64,000 nucleotides of DNA from Cristatella mucedo (GCA_009760855.2 WPIO01000121.1:605001-669000); one strand, 5' to 3'; shown: positions 22,656-34,869, numbered from the stretch's first letter. A program made the numbers and translations. The notes: a model not told the origin generated them from the letters alone.

Positions 22656-23655
22656 CAGAGGTACCTCAGCTTACGAGAATCTCGACATACGAGTGTACCG
22701 AGATATGAGCTGCCGATCTCTCGGCCGACTTTTTGAAGCTCACTGAAAGCTCACCGAATGTACGTCAGAAACTCTCCTCCGTAACACCGAATTAATCTCT
22801 GTGGCTCTGCTGAGTTACAGAGATAATTTACATGGCAGGCTACTGAATCCGCTGCCCGCCATGCCCCGTCCGCGGCGCCCCGCCGGTCACGCTCCGCTTG
22901 CCACGTCCGCGTGCCACGCCCCCTGTTATTCAGGCCCTGCTAGCCGAACTCTGCGACGGTTGCTTGCCGGGGCGTGGTTAAAATAGTCACGCTCCGCTTG
23001 CCACGCCCCAGTAATGGTTAAAAGGAACGCTCTCGCGGCTGCCTTTGGGGGTTGATGCGTGGCACTTAGGTTGGATCATAGTACTCATCTCACGGAAACG
23101 ATTGGATGCTCTCGCTGTGCGTAGCCGTGATCTGCGTGAGGAAACAAATACTGTTGCCGCCGCAAAATGCAAACAACACTCATCAGTGAGTATTAATCCG
23201 TATTCTTATCGACATGGAGTTCATAGGTATCCTTAAACGACCGGGCGTACGGACATCTTGCAATACACCCATCCATCGTTAGCCTGGCCGCAATGGCACA
23301 GGACTACGTTCTCGCTTGTCCTCTGCAGAGCTCCGTTCCGAAGATCAAAGTTCTCGCAGGCATCTAAAGCGTTAATCGATACAGCAAAGACCTGCTCAAT
23401 GCGTATCCGTTAATTGTTTGACCGTAGCACATATTAAATTGCTTGCCTGCTGAAATCTAAATGCTTACAGCTTCTATCGCTCCGTGCTATGCGTCCAAGC
23501 TTCCGGGTCGCGACCGCCAAGCCGATTGCAGCTTCAGCTTCGCCGACTGCTACTAACCTCCCAGTTACATAGAGGTATACAAATCGACGAGAGAACTTCA
23601 ATGTATACTCCTACAAAACTCGCAGAGCCCGGGCGGTGACCAGGCAGATTCGCGT
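22656..23655 (+). mobile_element. Pogo/Tigger-like non-autonomous DNA element region, copy 1
   Basis: Begins TA-cagaggtacctcagcttacga, which resembles Tigger/pogo terminal repeats (TA target, CAG start). About 1 kb is shared with 49.62-50.62 kb. No transposase frame is visible, and the right terminal repeat was not located, so the 3' limit reflects the end of homology between the two copies. Confidence 0.5.
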
Positions 23656-24319
23656 CCTGCACAACAGCATCAATTCAGCAGTAGCTCCCGCGGACAGGAC
23701 AGTTCTGGGCGGGGCGTGGCGCCACGGTTCTGTCGTGATACCGCCGTGGTTCTGTCCCGCGGACAGGACAGTTCTCATTCGCCTTTTGGGCTGGTACCCT
23801 AGGGCAACCATTGCAAACACGAGCCGGCCCATCCCGCCCGCGCGCACCTATCGCGCGCACAGCGCAGCCCTTCATGCTAACGCACACAAGATTGGCTTCA
23901 GCATATCGTTACCGGAGGCCACATCCGGCGGCTGTAGCCAGAAAACTCTACAGCCGCCAGTGCCGAGCCACGTCCCACCAACAATAAAAGAAAATAGCTA
24001 CGATCGCTCTTGCCTATTGTTGTTTTAATATCGTCATTCAAACGAGCTCCTTGTTGTGGGTGTTGTTGCCAGAATTTTTGTATTCTGGTGGTGGCCGGAG
24101 GGCTGGCGGAGGGAGATCTTAGCAAACTGAGTGTCGTCTATTCAGAAGTCACCTGCGGCTACGGCTGCGAGCTTGTGACAGAGGACTGACCAGTAAAAGC
24201 CGCTCGTTCGTAGCTTCCCGCGTGACGCACGGAGAGACACCTAAGCGTGGGACCGCTTCGATTAGCTGATCTTTCCACCATGCAGTTCGCTGCTTAGCAC
24301 AGCAAGACATGATAGTCAG
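23656..24319. other. No gene; short palindromic duplication
   Basis: The block cccgcggacaggacagttct occurs twice (23687 and 23756), the second time as part of a palindrome ctgtcccgcggacag. Nothing else recognisable. Confidence 0.5.
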
Positions 24320-25110
24320 CGTACTTTCAGATACATAACATTGCTAAAATTTGGGCTTTTTTAAGATAAGGGTACCACGTCTAAGTTGGTTCATGCATTT
24401 GTGACATCCTGTCTTGACTTACGTCACTCACTGCTTGCTGGCCTACCTGCATGTGCAATCAGGCGCTTGCAGCTGGTGCAAAGCTCTACAGCTAGGCTTG
24501 TCTGTCGTGAGCGTAGCAGTTGCCTCATCACACCACTTCTCTCCAACCTGCACTGGCTACCAGTCAAGCAACGCATCGACGTCATGATTTTGTCGCTCAA
24601 TTTTGGGTCAGTTCATTCTTTGGCTCCAGCCTACCTCTCAGATCTGCTCCTCCACCAGGCCCAGCATCATACCACTCGCTTTTCGGAATCCAACAGTTTT
24701 CCAATACCTCGTACAAACCTCAAATCCGTTGGAGACCGTGCCTTCAGTTCGCATGCTTCCAAATCCTGGAACGCAGTCCCGACTTGCGCCACAACATCCC
24801 CTGACTTGATCACATTCAAAAAGAACTTGAACACACACCTACGTATGACAGCATTTAGTGGGTCCCTTTGATTCGTCCTTCACGAACTTATGCGTGCTGA
24901 CACTGTGCATGCTGCTACTAACCACACTTGCATCCTGACCCTGTGCATGTCATACCTAACCATGTTTTCCATGTTGTTTATCAAGCATAATATTACTCAC
25001 CACTCAATCGCCTTTCCCTTTGAAGCAAATTTAAAGCGCCTAGAAAGAGATTGAGTTCTTTGAGGGCGCTTTATCAAGTGCATTATTATTATTATTATCG
25101 TTGTTATTAT
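24320..25110 (+). mobile_element. LINE family A, 3' third
   Basis: Frame 24386-24871 is largely open and encodes the post-reverse-transcriptase region (IRRLQLVQSSTARLVCRE, then LLSNLHWLPVKQRID), ending in the family 3' UTR, hairpin and (ATT)n. It is 5' truncated just after the RT core. Confidence 0.85.
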
Positions 25111-25738
25111 TACTATATAGATCTAGTGTCTCTTGTGCTTCAGCAAAAGATTTTTGGGTACTTTTGCGTTTTGTTACTCTGAGTTAATTTTAAGAACTTA
25201 CTGAATACTTGAAATTATAGATGGTGAGAATTAAGCTAAGATAAATTAGGATTTGAGCTTGCTGTTAAATTTAAACACCGCAGCGTCAAATCAAGCGATT
25301 CTTCAGCCGAGCTATTTCGCTTAGACTGACGGTGATTATAAAATATGCTAGCCATGATAGGGATTATTAATAATGCGTACGCGAGCATTGTGACGGTTTA
25401 GGGTTACAACTTCCTAGAATATGCATAATGGCATCGTCTTTATTAGCAACATTGCAAAGATAAATGTAAGAAGAGTTTGATGAATTCGGGTGATGGAATG
25501 GCGCTGCACTTGCTAATCGCCAAACTCTCGCGAAAATGGGTCTTTCGAAATTGCCCTCTTTAACCAATTAGCAATGATGTGTCATGAGCTCAGCGGCGTC
25601 TGGCGATTGGCGACGCATCACAAGGCACGACCAGGCATAAGAGGCTCGTCGCGTGACACTTCAAAGTTCAGCGGTAGTCTAGCGATCTTGTAGGCGGCGT
25701 CCTTGTCTGCTCGGGATATTAGCAGGCAGCTACGCCGA
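25111..25738 (-). other. 3' flank of lectin unit II (probable 3' UTR)
   Basis: About 25.40-25.60 kb matches 56.88-57.08 kb, the region just past the last exon of unit V, so the 3' flanks were duplicated with the genes. No polyadenylation signal can be chosen confidently. Confidence 0.45.
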
Positions 25739-25974
25739 CTAGAGCAGAACCCCATAGACGGTCATCTCGGCCAAGCTCATGTAATTATCGGATGCTGTCA
25801 TCATGACTTGCAAGCTCACGTATCTTCCGACCGTAGAATGTGGACAAGTAAAGGTTGCGCTCTGACAATTCTGCATCTGTCCGACGAAGTGAGCGCACAG
25901 CGAGCCGTTGAAGAAACCGGAAGCGGGAGTCGGGCTCGAGCCAACGCGCAAATCGTAGTCGTGCACCCGGTAAG
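25739..25974 (-). CDS. F-type lectin (FTP) C-terminal exon with stop, unit II
   Basis: Acceptor ccgtttag at 25975, phase 1, 77 codons and TAG at 25739-25741. It encodes the second half of an F-type lectin (fucolectin/tachylectin-4/pentraxin-1) domain: YRVHDYDLRVG, GSLCAHF, then CQSATFTC, VGRYVSL and AEMTVYGV, the final strand typical of this fold. Cys residues are positioned for internal disulfides. It joins in phase to the FTP-N exon at 27.7 kb, giving about 141 residues, the usual size of the domain. F-type lectins bind fucose, often in innate immunity or cell recognition. The frame is intact. Confidence 0.85.
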
Positions 25975-26610
25975 CTAAACGGATAGAGCGGTAATGCAGC
26001 AGCGGCGAAGTTCGGAACCAGAACCAGAAGAACCGGAACCGGAACCAGTGCTCTGGTTCTCCTGGCCTCTCGCTGCGGCCGCTCGAGCCTCCGTCCATCC
26101 GTCCATGCGGCCGCTCGAGCCTCGATCGCTCGGGTCGTGAGAGCGTACCGTGAGAGCGGCTGCATGCGCCAGCGGCCGACGGTTCACCGCCGCGACGCGC
26201 TGCGGTATTTATTTGCATTAGCAAGTGTTTGAAATTTTAACTGGACACGTAGACAAATGAAAGACTGAGTTCGGGCCATATGTGAATTGACCCGTGTAGT
26301 TTTGCGCGCGAGTTCGTTATTTCAGTGGTATTTGGTCGTTGGCTGACGCCATGTTTACTTTGCGCCCTAAGGGATTTATGTGTAATGCAATGTAATCGCA
26401 TCCTCGTCCTTTTAACTCCAAAAGCTCGCAGACTCTGTGGGCGAGTTACGCAGGAGAGTTTTCCGTTGTACACGAAAAGACTAGGTGGCTTTTCGTAAGC
26501 AATCGGTAGCCAACAGACTTCATCTCAAGCAACACGGAAAAATTTACAAGCATGGTTGAGTCAAGAGAGCAAATGAGGCATTGAGTAGGACGGAAATAGC
26601 CCTTCAAGAC
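25975..26610 (-). other. Intron between FTP-N and FTP-C, unit II (3' part)
   Basis: Contains a short ggaaccagaaccagaag tandem near 26015 and otherwise no recognisable feature. Confidence 0.5.
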
Positions 26611-26775
26611 CGTGATGGCACACCGGGTAAGGCGGTTGCTTTTCATGACCTTGGAAGCGAGATTGTGGGTTCAAATTCTGCGGTGGGCGATCCTTTACTT
26701 TTGCTGCCAGTGGTGGCGATCGCCTGTCAGGCTCTGTTGTCGCTGTATAAAAGAGGTTATTGAATCCGTTAGGAC
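26611..26775 (+). mobile_element. tRNA-derived SINE, family 2
   Basis: Same head (gatggcacaccgggtaag) and B-box-like block (gtgggttcaaattc) as the copy at 11.23 kb, with a slightly shortened body. Intronic in unit II. Confidence 0.75.
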
Positions 26776-26780
26776 TTTTG

Positions 26781-27052
26781 GCGATGGCTGTAAAGGACGT
26801 GCTGCCACAGTCGGCAGAATTAGTTGAGCTAGGCTGGTACCGCTATGACGAGTGGCATTCAAAAAATTCGCAGGGTAGATAATTCAGTGGCTGAGTGAGG
26901 AGAGAAAAGTTGAGGTAGCGAGTCTCATGGAAATAGCAGCTAAAGCCTGTTGTGATGGAAGCGATCTGCCACGGTCGGCAGAATTAGTAGGACCTGGCTG
27001 GTACCGCTATGACGAGCATTATTAAAACATAATATCAAGGTAGATAATCCAA
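26781..27052 (+). repeat. Two diverged ~100-bp tandem copies
   Basis: 26781-26882 and 26958-27052 share the cggcagaattagt and ctggtaccgctatgacgag blocks and end in ggtagataat. Not related to other features in the window. Confidence 0.7.
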
Positions 27053-27560
27053 TAGCTTGATTATCCAGGTAGAAAATCTACTGCCATAACCATAAGCAGG
27101 TCCAGGACAAATGACCCGACGCCGATGAGGCTGAGAGATACATGTTTTGCTGAGAGATACAGGTTTTGATGAGAGATACATGTTTTCTTCCCCCTGGCTG
27201 TATCACTACTCACCTACGTACTACCACTTATTTTCGCACTCCGGCCGCCCGAGGGACGCGTACGGAAGCTCGCAAGAAACAAACGCACCAATGCTAAGCG
27301 CCCGCTAAGCCCCTCATTCAGACCGAGGCCGTAGCTCCGACGACAGACGTCACTCCAATCTCTCGCCGGACGCTCGCCGCTGCGCAGACGTCGTCCGAGC
27401 TCGGCAAGCGTCGCACTGACTCAAACGTGGCCCTCAGGGGTCAGCGGTCAGAGGTCAGCGGTCAGAGGGCAGCGCGCGGGCGCGGCCCTGAACGATTCTG
27501 CATGCTGGGCTATGGTGGACCTCGCACCCGCACGCGTGATGACGTCATCAAACGCGAAGG
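27053..27560. other. Intronic DNA, no gene seen
   Basis: Three copies of a gagagatacaNgtttt unit at about 27138-27185; otherwise nothing recognisable. Confidence 0.5.
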
Positions 27561-27696
27561 TTATCAAGCATGATAGTACTTACCATTAAATCGCGTTTCC
27601 CTTTGCAGCAAATGCAAAGCGTCTAGAAAGAGATTGAGTTCTCTGAGGGCGCTTTATCAAGTGCACTATTATTATTATTATTATCATTATTATTAC
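27561..27696 (+). mobile_element. LINE-A tail fragment abutting a splice donor
   Basis: 3' UTR end, hairpin and (ATT)n. The ATT tail ends exactly at the donor of the FTP-N exon, so on the gene strand the intron starts GTAATAATAAT. Confidence 0.85.
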
Positions 27697-27888
27697 CTAG
27701 TGCGGCGCATCGGGCCGTCACGGCGATCGTCGAGACGACGTGCTGCCAGCCCAGATCGACGACAATCCATTGGTAGGGAGCACTGAGCGTGTGAGCTATT
27801 GTGGTGACGTTGCCGTCGAATGCGTTCGCGGGCTCACAGCACCACGGGGGTATGTCTGGATAGGACGTCGACAGCGTAGCCGGCTGAT
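27697..27888 (-). CDS. F-type lectin (FTP) N-terminal exon, unit II, intact
   Basis: A 192-nt exon, phase 1 at both ends, from a gcccttcag acceptor to a CTAG|GTAATA donor. It encodes the first half of the F-lectin domain: PPWCCEPANAFDGNV (the DGN calcium/structural loop), AHTL, QWIVVDLGWQHVV and TIAVTAR. The His of AHT and the Arg of TAR are separated by 26 residues, the spacing of the fucose-contacting His and first Arg in eel fucolectin. The following residues are RCAALG, so the usual RxD Asp is missing; binding strength may differ. The donor lies at the edge of a LINE-A insertion. Confidence 0.85.
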
Positions 27889-28121
27889 CTGAAGGGCGAG
27901 GCAAGCGTTCGCGCGAGCGTTCGTTCCCGACAAAAAAGACGTCGCACGATTGAGCTCCCAACCGTCTTAAAGTAAACGCCTCGCAGCTCGCACGCGCTTG
28001 CTCGCCGTTTTCAAATGAAAAGTGACTGAAATATTACCAGCTTTAAGCACTCTCAATAGTAACTTTAAATATCGTCAAAATTGAGAGTGCCGAATGTGTT
28101 TTGCGCCCGCGATGTACTCAC

Positions 28122-28151
28122 GTAAGGACACGGGTGCAGGAGCTCCGAAAC
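28122..28151 (-). CDS. 30-nt microexon, unit II
   Basis: Between a cactgcag acceptor and a GTGAGTAC donor, in phase 1-1, encoding about FGAPAPVSL. It lies between the PAN exon (29.66 kb) and the FTP-N exon (27.89 kb), and its phases fit both neighbours. Two other copies of exactly 30 nt with the same splice-site flanks are at 40001-40030 and 41063-41092. Probable role: a short linker. Confidence 0.6.
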
Positions 28152-28656
28152 CTGCAGTGAAAGTGGTGACGCGGGTGAAAGTGGTGAGGCAAAAGTGGTG
28201 ACGCTGTGAAATGCGCGGCCGCCGCCGAGAGAGGAGCACATCCGAGTGCGCGTCGCACCGGAACCAGCAACGCACGCATGCCAGAACTAGGGAACATGGG
28301 CGCATGAATAGGCGCGCGCCGACGGAGCTAGTAGCGCACGCGCACGCGAACGCTTCCGGAGGCCACGACGCTCGAGCGCCTACGGGCGGTGAGTGGGCTC
28401 GATTGGCACCCCAGCCCTCGACCGCGCCCCGGGCCCGACGTCACACAGTCTGAAGAGCGGGGCGGGGGCGTAGAATGATGGCGAGCCCAATAAATGTATC
28501 CTGCAGCACTCGACCAGGCCAAACTGCTGCGGTCTGCAGTGCCGCGGTGGTGTCATAAAAGCGGTTGATGGACATGGTTTTTAATCAACCACTTAGCGAC
28601 AAATTAGTAGGAAGTAGGTTGAAAGTGCAGTACGTCAACCTTATGATGCTACGCGC
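28152..28656. other. GC-rich intron of unit II, no gene seen
   Basis: Contains gaaagtggtgacgc-type short repeats near 28160-28200. ORFs here reflect high GC. Confidence 0.5.
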
Positions 28657-28850
28657 GAGCCGTGCTGGCTCATTGAGTAAGGCAGTTGCATTTCACGACC
28701 TCGGTCACGAGGTCGTGGGCTCGAACCCTGCGGCGGGCGATCCTGTATGGCAGCTACAAGCGAGGGTGAAAGGTGAAGAGTGAAAGGTGAAAGCCTGTGA
28801 GGTTCTTCTGTTCCTATGCAAAAGAGGCTGTTAAATCAGCTAGTAATTTG
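28657..28850 (+). mobile_element. tRNA-derived SINE, family 2, with internal insertion
   Basis: Head and B-box (gtgggctcgaaccc) are well preserved. The middle is replaced by a short gtgaaaggtgaa repeat. The end block ttaaatcagctag matches the other copies. Confidence 0.8.
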
Positions 28851-29661
28851 TATAAGAACAAAACGCACTGCAAATAAATCCTTCTTTATGCTCCCACAAC
28901 CTATATCTTTCAGCCAACATCTTCCAACCAGCATCCTACTTAATACTTTGTTCATTTAATCCACTCGTCTTCACCTTCACCTTCACCTTCACTTTCACCG
29001 CTCCGTCAGGCCCTCAGCCGTTGACCAGCTTCACGTGCTCGCACCACTGTGTGATGCGCCCTTCCGCCCTTCCGCTGCCGGAGGGCGGAAGGGCTCCTCT
29101 TCCGTCGCCGGAGGGCGGAAACCAGTGGAACGTCCTCGCGCTTTCGGCGGCCACCGAAAGCGCGAGGACGTTCTGGCTCGCGCGCGACGCCGAAACGCTT
29201 CGACAGCCTGTCCGCGCTACGTGCTGCCGCCGGCGGCGAATATTTGAATTGACGAGCTCTCGCCAGACGCGAGCTTTCTTCCTTCAGGGACACCCGAGCT
29301 GTCCGGCGAGACTCATCAACTAGACTCTCGGGCGAGGATGTCCGCAAGACTTTCGCAGGCCCTCCTAGCAGGTCCTCTGGAAGTTATGCAGCGGCGGCCG
29401 ATGGCGGTCGCCAGCCCCCGGGTCACGGATGGCACAACGAAGCCGGCGCCAGGCTCGTGACCGTAAGTGGCTCGGACGATGAGAGAACTGGCGCGGATCG
29501 CGGAGCGGATCTGGTGATTTTGAAAACCGCACGATCGTGAGCCCTCATTACTCGCACTCCGCCACGTGACTCCGCCACGCGACGCGCTCGTTCCTTCGGC
29601 AAGAGGCACGGCGTTCTGCCGAGCGCCGTCAGCGGCGGCGGACGTAACTGTAACGACGAAC
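28851..29661 (-). other. Intron after PAN exon, unit II; two perfect hairpins
   Basis: Holds two adjacent perfect inverted repeats: 29058-29070 with 29082-29094 (13-bp stem, 11-nt loop) and 29129-29147 with 29154-29172 (19-bp stem, 6-nt loop). No gene otherwise. Confidence 0.7.
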
Positions 29662-29916
29662 CTGCTTGCTTCATGTAGAACGCGTCCTCCTCAATCGACG
29701 ACAGTGCGAGCCGCCGCAGCAGACGACACGCTCCCGCCTCGCGGCGGAAGTAGAAGCCGACGCAGTCGCTTCGAAGCTGGCAGTCCAGGCTGCACGTGGC
29801 CAGCGACGCTCCGGTCGAGGATCGCAGCGTGGCCGCGTCGTCGTCGTGGGCAGCGATGTAGGGCAGCGCTGCGATGGACGTCATCGCGAACAGGCCGCCG
29901 GAACCTGACGGCGCGA
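29662..29916 (-). CDS. PAN/apple exon, unit II, intact
   Basis: A 255-nt exon, phase 1-1, from a cgcctttgcag acceptor to a GCAG|GTTCGTC donor. It encodes a short PAN/apple-like module: GGLFAMTSIAALP, CSLDCQLRSDCVGFYF, then GACRLLRRLALS and FYMKQAG. Four Cys residues are in the usual order. PAN modules mediate protein or carbohydrate contacts outside the cell. The last codon, split as G, joins the microexon GT to give Gly. No stop or indel is present. With exon 1 (36.3 kb), the microexon and both FTP exons, it would give a continuous frame of about 346 codons if the damaged Thr exon at 33.9 kb is skipped. Confidence 0.8.
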
Positions 29917-29984
29917 CTGCAAAGGCGGAGACGATTTCTCGCTGCAATCAGTGTTAACCGATGTTCCATCGCTCTGCTTTACAG

Positions 29985-30330
29985 AAGCTGTAGCTCTGCA
30001 GGTCCTAGACTGTGGAACTCGCTTCCAAAATCCCTACGCAACGACGACAACTATTCTCTTGCTGCCGACTATGGCTCATCCTTTTCAGCGGTCCTGAGCT
30101 GCTACTTTCATGCAATTCACCACCTCAACTGCTCTCCTGACTCTGCCGAGCTTCCCACTTTCTCTTTGCTGCGTGAGACCAAGTCTGTTGGCTACCGAAT
30201 GCGTACCTAAAGGTGCTTAGGCTGTGAGTGGGCCACAAAAAACTCTCCTGCGTAACACCCGCGTAGTCTTTGCGGCTTTGTAGAGTTACAGACGGAGATA
30301 CATGTATACATTTACGCTGAGCGAGACATG
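29985..30330 (+). mobile_element. LINE family B, 3' end fragment
   Basis: Encodes the C-terminal LINE motif GPRLWNSLPKSLRND and a SCYFHAIHHL segment, then family B 3' sequence. It sits about 70 nt upstream (gene sense) of the PAN acceptor. Confidence 0.75.
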
Positions 30331-30479
30331 AAAGTTCTGCATGTAGCACTTTTTGCGTCGCGTCGCGCCGCACTTCCGTCCTCTCAATACGCTTTGTCTC
30401 TACTGTCAGCGAGACATCCAAATATCATTCGCACCGATTAACGCCGCCCAGTCCTAGGAGAAGCGCTCGGCGGCAAGGA

Positions 30480-31400
30480 GTCAATTAATCGCAGGCGTCA
30501 GCTCGAGTTGCGCTCAATGATGAAATCAGAAAGTGTAAATTTTCTGCTCTTCTCCGTGTATTCTGAACCTCTGTGAAAAGAGACTTGGGCCACTGGACTT
30601 GGCTATCAATTGTATACTAATGGTTCTCGGCTGTATTTATCACGTAAGGCGTGCTAATCTGTTGCTTAGGACGCCTTATTCAATCAGCGACTTATCTTAT
30701 TTTATCCAATCAGCGACTGAATAACTAAATGGTTTTCTTGCAGATCGTTTTCAATCCTGGATCTTGGGAAACTTCCTTTAATTGGACTACGATAAAATGG
30801 AATTGCAACGTATTGAACACCTCAAGTGTGCAGATTACTATAGAAATTTTGCTAATCTAAAATAAGCGATGCTGTTTGGCTACCATCACTGTGCGTTCGA
30901 AAATAACTGTTCACATTAGACAGTTTTTTAAATTATGTAATAATAATAATACACTTGATAAAGTGCCCTCAGAGAACTCAATCTCTCTTTAGGCGCTTTA
31001 CATTTGCTGCAAAGGGAAATGTAAGCTTCATTAAGACTTCTTCCCGTGCTAGCCGTCGCGTCCGATCCTTTGCTAAATTAAAAAGAATGGTCTTCCACGG
31101 TGGCTTGCGAAATATTTAATTAAATACTTCATTCTGTCTCGGATAGACTACTGTAATTCTCTTTTAGCTGGGTTTCAGAGTTGTGATTAATGTGGCTACA
31201 AGGCTACGTTAAAAATCTCGGAGGCTTAACTCTGTGTCTCCTTTGCTGACACAGCTTGAATGACTGCCGGTTGATCACTGGATAGAGGGCAAAGTTTTAA
31301 CGCTGACCCACAAGGCCCACCCGGCGGGCTCCACCGTACGTTGCTGAACAGCTGTGCAACTTTGTGGCTTGGTGCAGTTATAGATGGTGGCGCATTACAT
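30480..31400 (+). mobile_element. LINE family B, decayed, with a LINE-A tail inside
   Basis: Parallel to 15.68-17.0 kb: a degenerate reverse-transcriptase stretch at 30.54-30.90 kb and a downstream part at 31.08-31.40 kb. A minus-strand LINE-A tail lies at 30939-31023. Confidence 0.6.
30939..31023 (-). mobile_element. LINE-A tail fragment (minus)
   Basis: (AAT)n followed by the reverse-complement hairpin, inserted into LINE-B. Confidence 0.8.
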
Positions 31401-31457
31401 TTATATGAGCACTAAATAATATTCCCTAGCTCGGCCAGCGTGATCGCGATTCCGCGA

Positions 31458-31672
<215 letters not shown>

Positions 31673-32185
31673 AACTAGCTACACTCCTTTATCCAGCCAA
31701 ACAGCGCCGGCCGGCCGCTCGCTGTGGTTTCAACTGACGCCCGTTTCCAGCCTGAAGTCGGTGAGGCCTTTATAGGCATAACATCGTCTGCTGTTTGACG
31801 GCAGAAGATGCTGTGAGAAGGCGAAGGCTGCGAGAAGCTTCGAAATCCCAAGCCACAAACACCGCTCGACAAAGCCGCGTCACTTTGAATGATGCTTTGC
31901 AGCGGCGCACCCAGCGTGGCTGCAAGCGGTATGCAGTACGTACACGTGCACGAGGAAGCTTTTTGGAGTGTCATCCTGCGTTTCAGCAAGCGAGCAATTT
32001 TGATTTAATACTGAATAGGTACTTTTCGGCTTTGGTTCAAGCAGTAGCGTTACCAAATTGTGCTACTTGTGACGGTTGATATACATTTATGTACTGCCGT
32101 AATGTATATAGTTATGCCAAGTATATCAAATCTATCTAATATAGATAAATTTATATGCACATATAAATTCATATATATATATATA

Positions 32186-32964
<779 letters not shown>

Positions 32965-32973
32965 GTGTGTGTA

Positions 32974-33060
32974 CAGTTAGCCTCAGACTTACGAAACAGA
33001 TGGGGACTGTAAAACCTGTCGTAAGTGAAATTTTCTTAAGTGGAAAATGATGCGTTCAAC
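32974..33060 (+). mobile_element. Pogo/Tigger-like terminal inverted repeat
   Basis: TA-cagttagcctcagacttacga, then cgtaagtgaaattttcttaag, which aligns with the terminal repeat at 60.91 kb and resembles Tigger ends (CAG start, TA target, cgtaagtcgaa-like core). No transposase is visible beside it. Confidence 0.55.
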
Positions 33061-33882
33061 TCTGATACGTTGTGACGAAGACAAAGGTAAACAAATTAAA
33101 TGGGTTTACAAATATTTAAAAAATTAATAATATTAAGAACAGTTAATGTGTATTAAAATATCTGTAAGATTATACTTGTGGAAATATTGGAAATATAAGT
33201 GGAATATTGTAGGGTATACAGAAGTTGGTATTTATATTGCGGTGCATTGATTTGAATTGGGAAGAGGGCGAGGAGAAGTTATCTGTCACACGGTAATTAA
33301 TTCCCTTTTCCTTTAAACTCTCTGGATAGTTTAGGCTCTCGAGAGAGTTAGTCTTTAGACTCTCGTGAGAGTTAAATGGCTGAGGTGAATCAGTCTGTTG
33401 TTGGCTGGGGTTCAATCGTTTTTATTTTAATGGAATAAGAATTGAGCATTGAGCAATCGAGCATTCAGTGTTCTTTTTTCCTTTCTTGGACAGTTTCTTC
33501 AATAGGCTAGAGGATCTTTAGCTTGCCTTTCAACTTAAAGGTTTCAAAACATTCAAAGTTTTGAATGTTTCGAAACATCGAAACATTTGAAACATTTGAA
33601 ACATTCGAAGTTGCGTGCATATGTTTCTAGCAACTGCATTCCTAGAGCGATAAAGAAGATAATGCCTCAGCATTATCACGGTTATGCTAAAGTTTTGTGA
33701 CACAGGGTCGTCAACATTTGCTTCGTCATCATTTTATAGTTTTCAATTCAATCGATCCTGTATAATTTAACTCACAACCTTTATCGTGAACGAGCTCGGC
33801 AATGTCGTCCACGTAAGTATCTCAGCGATCAGAACGCAGCTGCTGCAAGCCTTCGTGCACAGCAGCTGCGTTCTTAATTAAC
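33061..33882. other. AT-rich DNA, no gene; small palindromic tandem
   Basis: At about 33.54-33.61 kb there are five copies of gaaacattt/gaaacattc-type units with an inverted partner. The remainder may be internal sequence of the DNA element at 32974, but this is not shown. Confidence 0.45.
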
Positions 33883-34132
33883 CTTGATTAAAGCCGCTGC
33901 GGTTGGCCGCCACGGTCGAAGCTAGAGCGATCGCTGAGGTCGAAGTACCTCTTGTCTGCGACGCAGCGAAGCTTACCCGTGGTCAGCGGAGTGGGAGAGG
34001 TCGGCTGTGTCGCTGTCGGCTGAGTCGTGCTCGCCGGTCTTGCGGTCGACGTACTCGTCGTGGACTGCTGAGTCGTGCTGATCAAGGTCGTGGTCATCTG
34101 AAGTGTGGTTGCCTGCGAATGCGTCGCAGTCG
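33883..34132 (-). pseudogene. Thr-rich exon, unit II, frameshifted
   Basis: Acceptor aaattgcag and donor AATCAAG|GTTAATTAAG match the intact exon at 18.4 kb. It begins TATHSQATTLQM and ends NRSGFNQG, but the exon is 250 nt, one more than a multiple of three; the two ends are in different frames, with the break near 33.97-34.0 kb. If included in an mRNA it would end the frame; because all exons are phase 1 it could be skipped. Confidence 0.65.
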
Positions 34133-34489
34133 CTGCAATTTAATCAAGGAAATAACTAGCCGGCAGTCGATGACGAACTTATCGATTAGCGAAATTAGCA
34201 GCATGCGCGTAATCAAGCAAGCGTGAGCAAGCCCTGCAATTTACCGCGGTCAGCGCCCCCATCCGGGCTCCTGCGTTCCGGCGAATAGAGGCAGCAGAAG
34301 CTTTCGCAGCACGACGACGCTCGCTTGCAGCTCGCTCCTAGCGCGCGCGAGCTGCTATCGACCGCTAGGCACGTGCGACGTGTTCAATGAGCGAGCGAAC
34401 GCACACACTCGTTGCACTGCGAGATCGCTGTGATGTCGCGTGATGACTACTCCAAATTTCAGTCACAGTTCGGCCGCAGAAAATTAATC

Positions 34490-34544
34490 GAGAGAGATAG
34501 AGCGAGAGACGGAGAGGTCAAGACAGAGAGACAGACAGACAGAG

Positions 34545-34588
<44 letters not shown>

Positions 34589-34640
34589 GGAGAGACATGG
34601 AGAGAGAGCAAGACAGCGAGACAGAGAGACAGTTATAACG
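34490..34640. repeat. GA-rich microsatellite
   Basis: (GA)n with GACA units, in the intron before the Thr exon of unit II; the flanking intron (gcgagcgaacgcac...ctgcgagatcg) matches 18.9 kb. Confidence 0.85.
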
Positions 34641-34869
34641 AGGTCAATCCGCGGCCTCTCCATCTTGAGTTACCATAGCGAGAAACCTTCGGCCCCGACG
34701 GTCCCAGCGCAGCCGACGGCCAATCTTGCCTAGTAGGTCGCGTCTGGTGCGTAGGATGGGATATCTAAAACGGTCCTCCATAGGATATATATAGAGGATA
34801 TGGAGGAGATAAAACTTTTTTCTTGGTTGTCTCTTTTTTCTTGGTTTCTCGGAGGGACGTCTCTAATCG

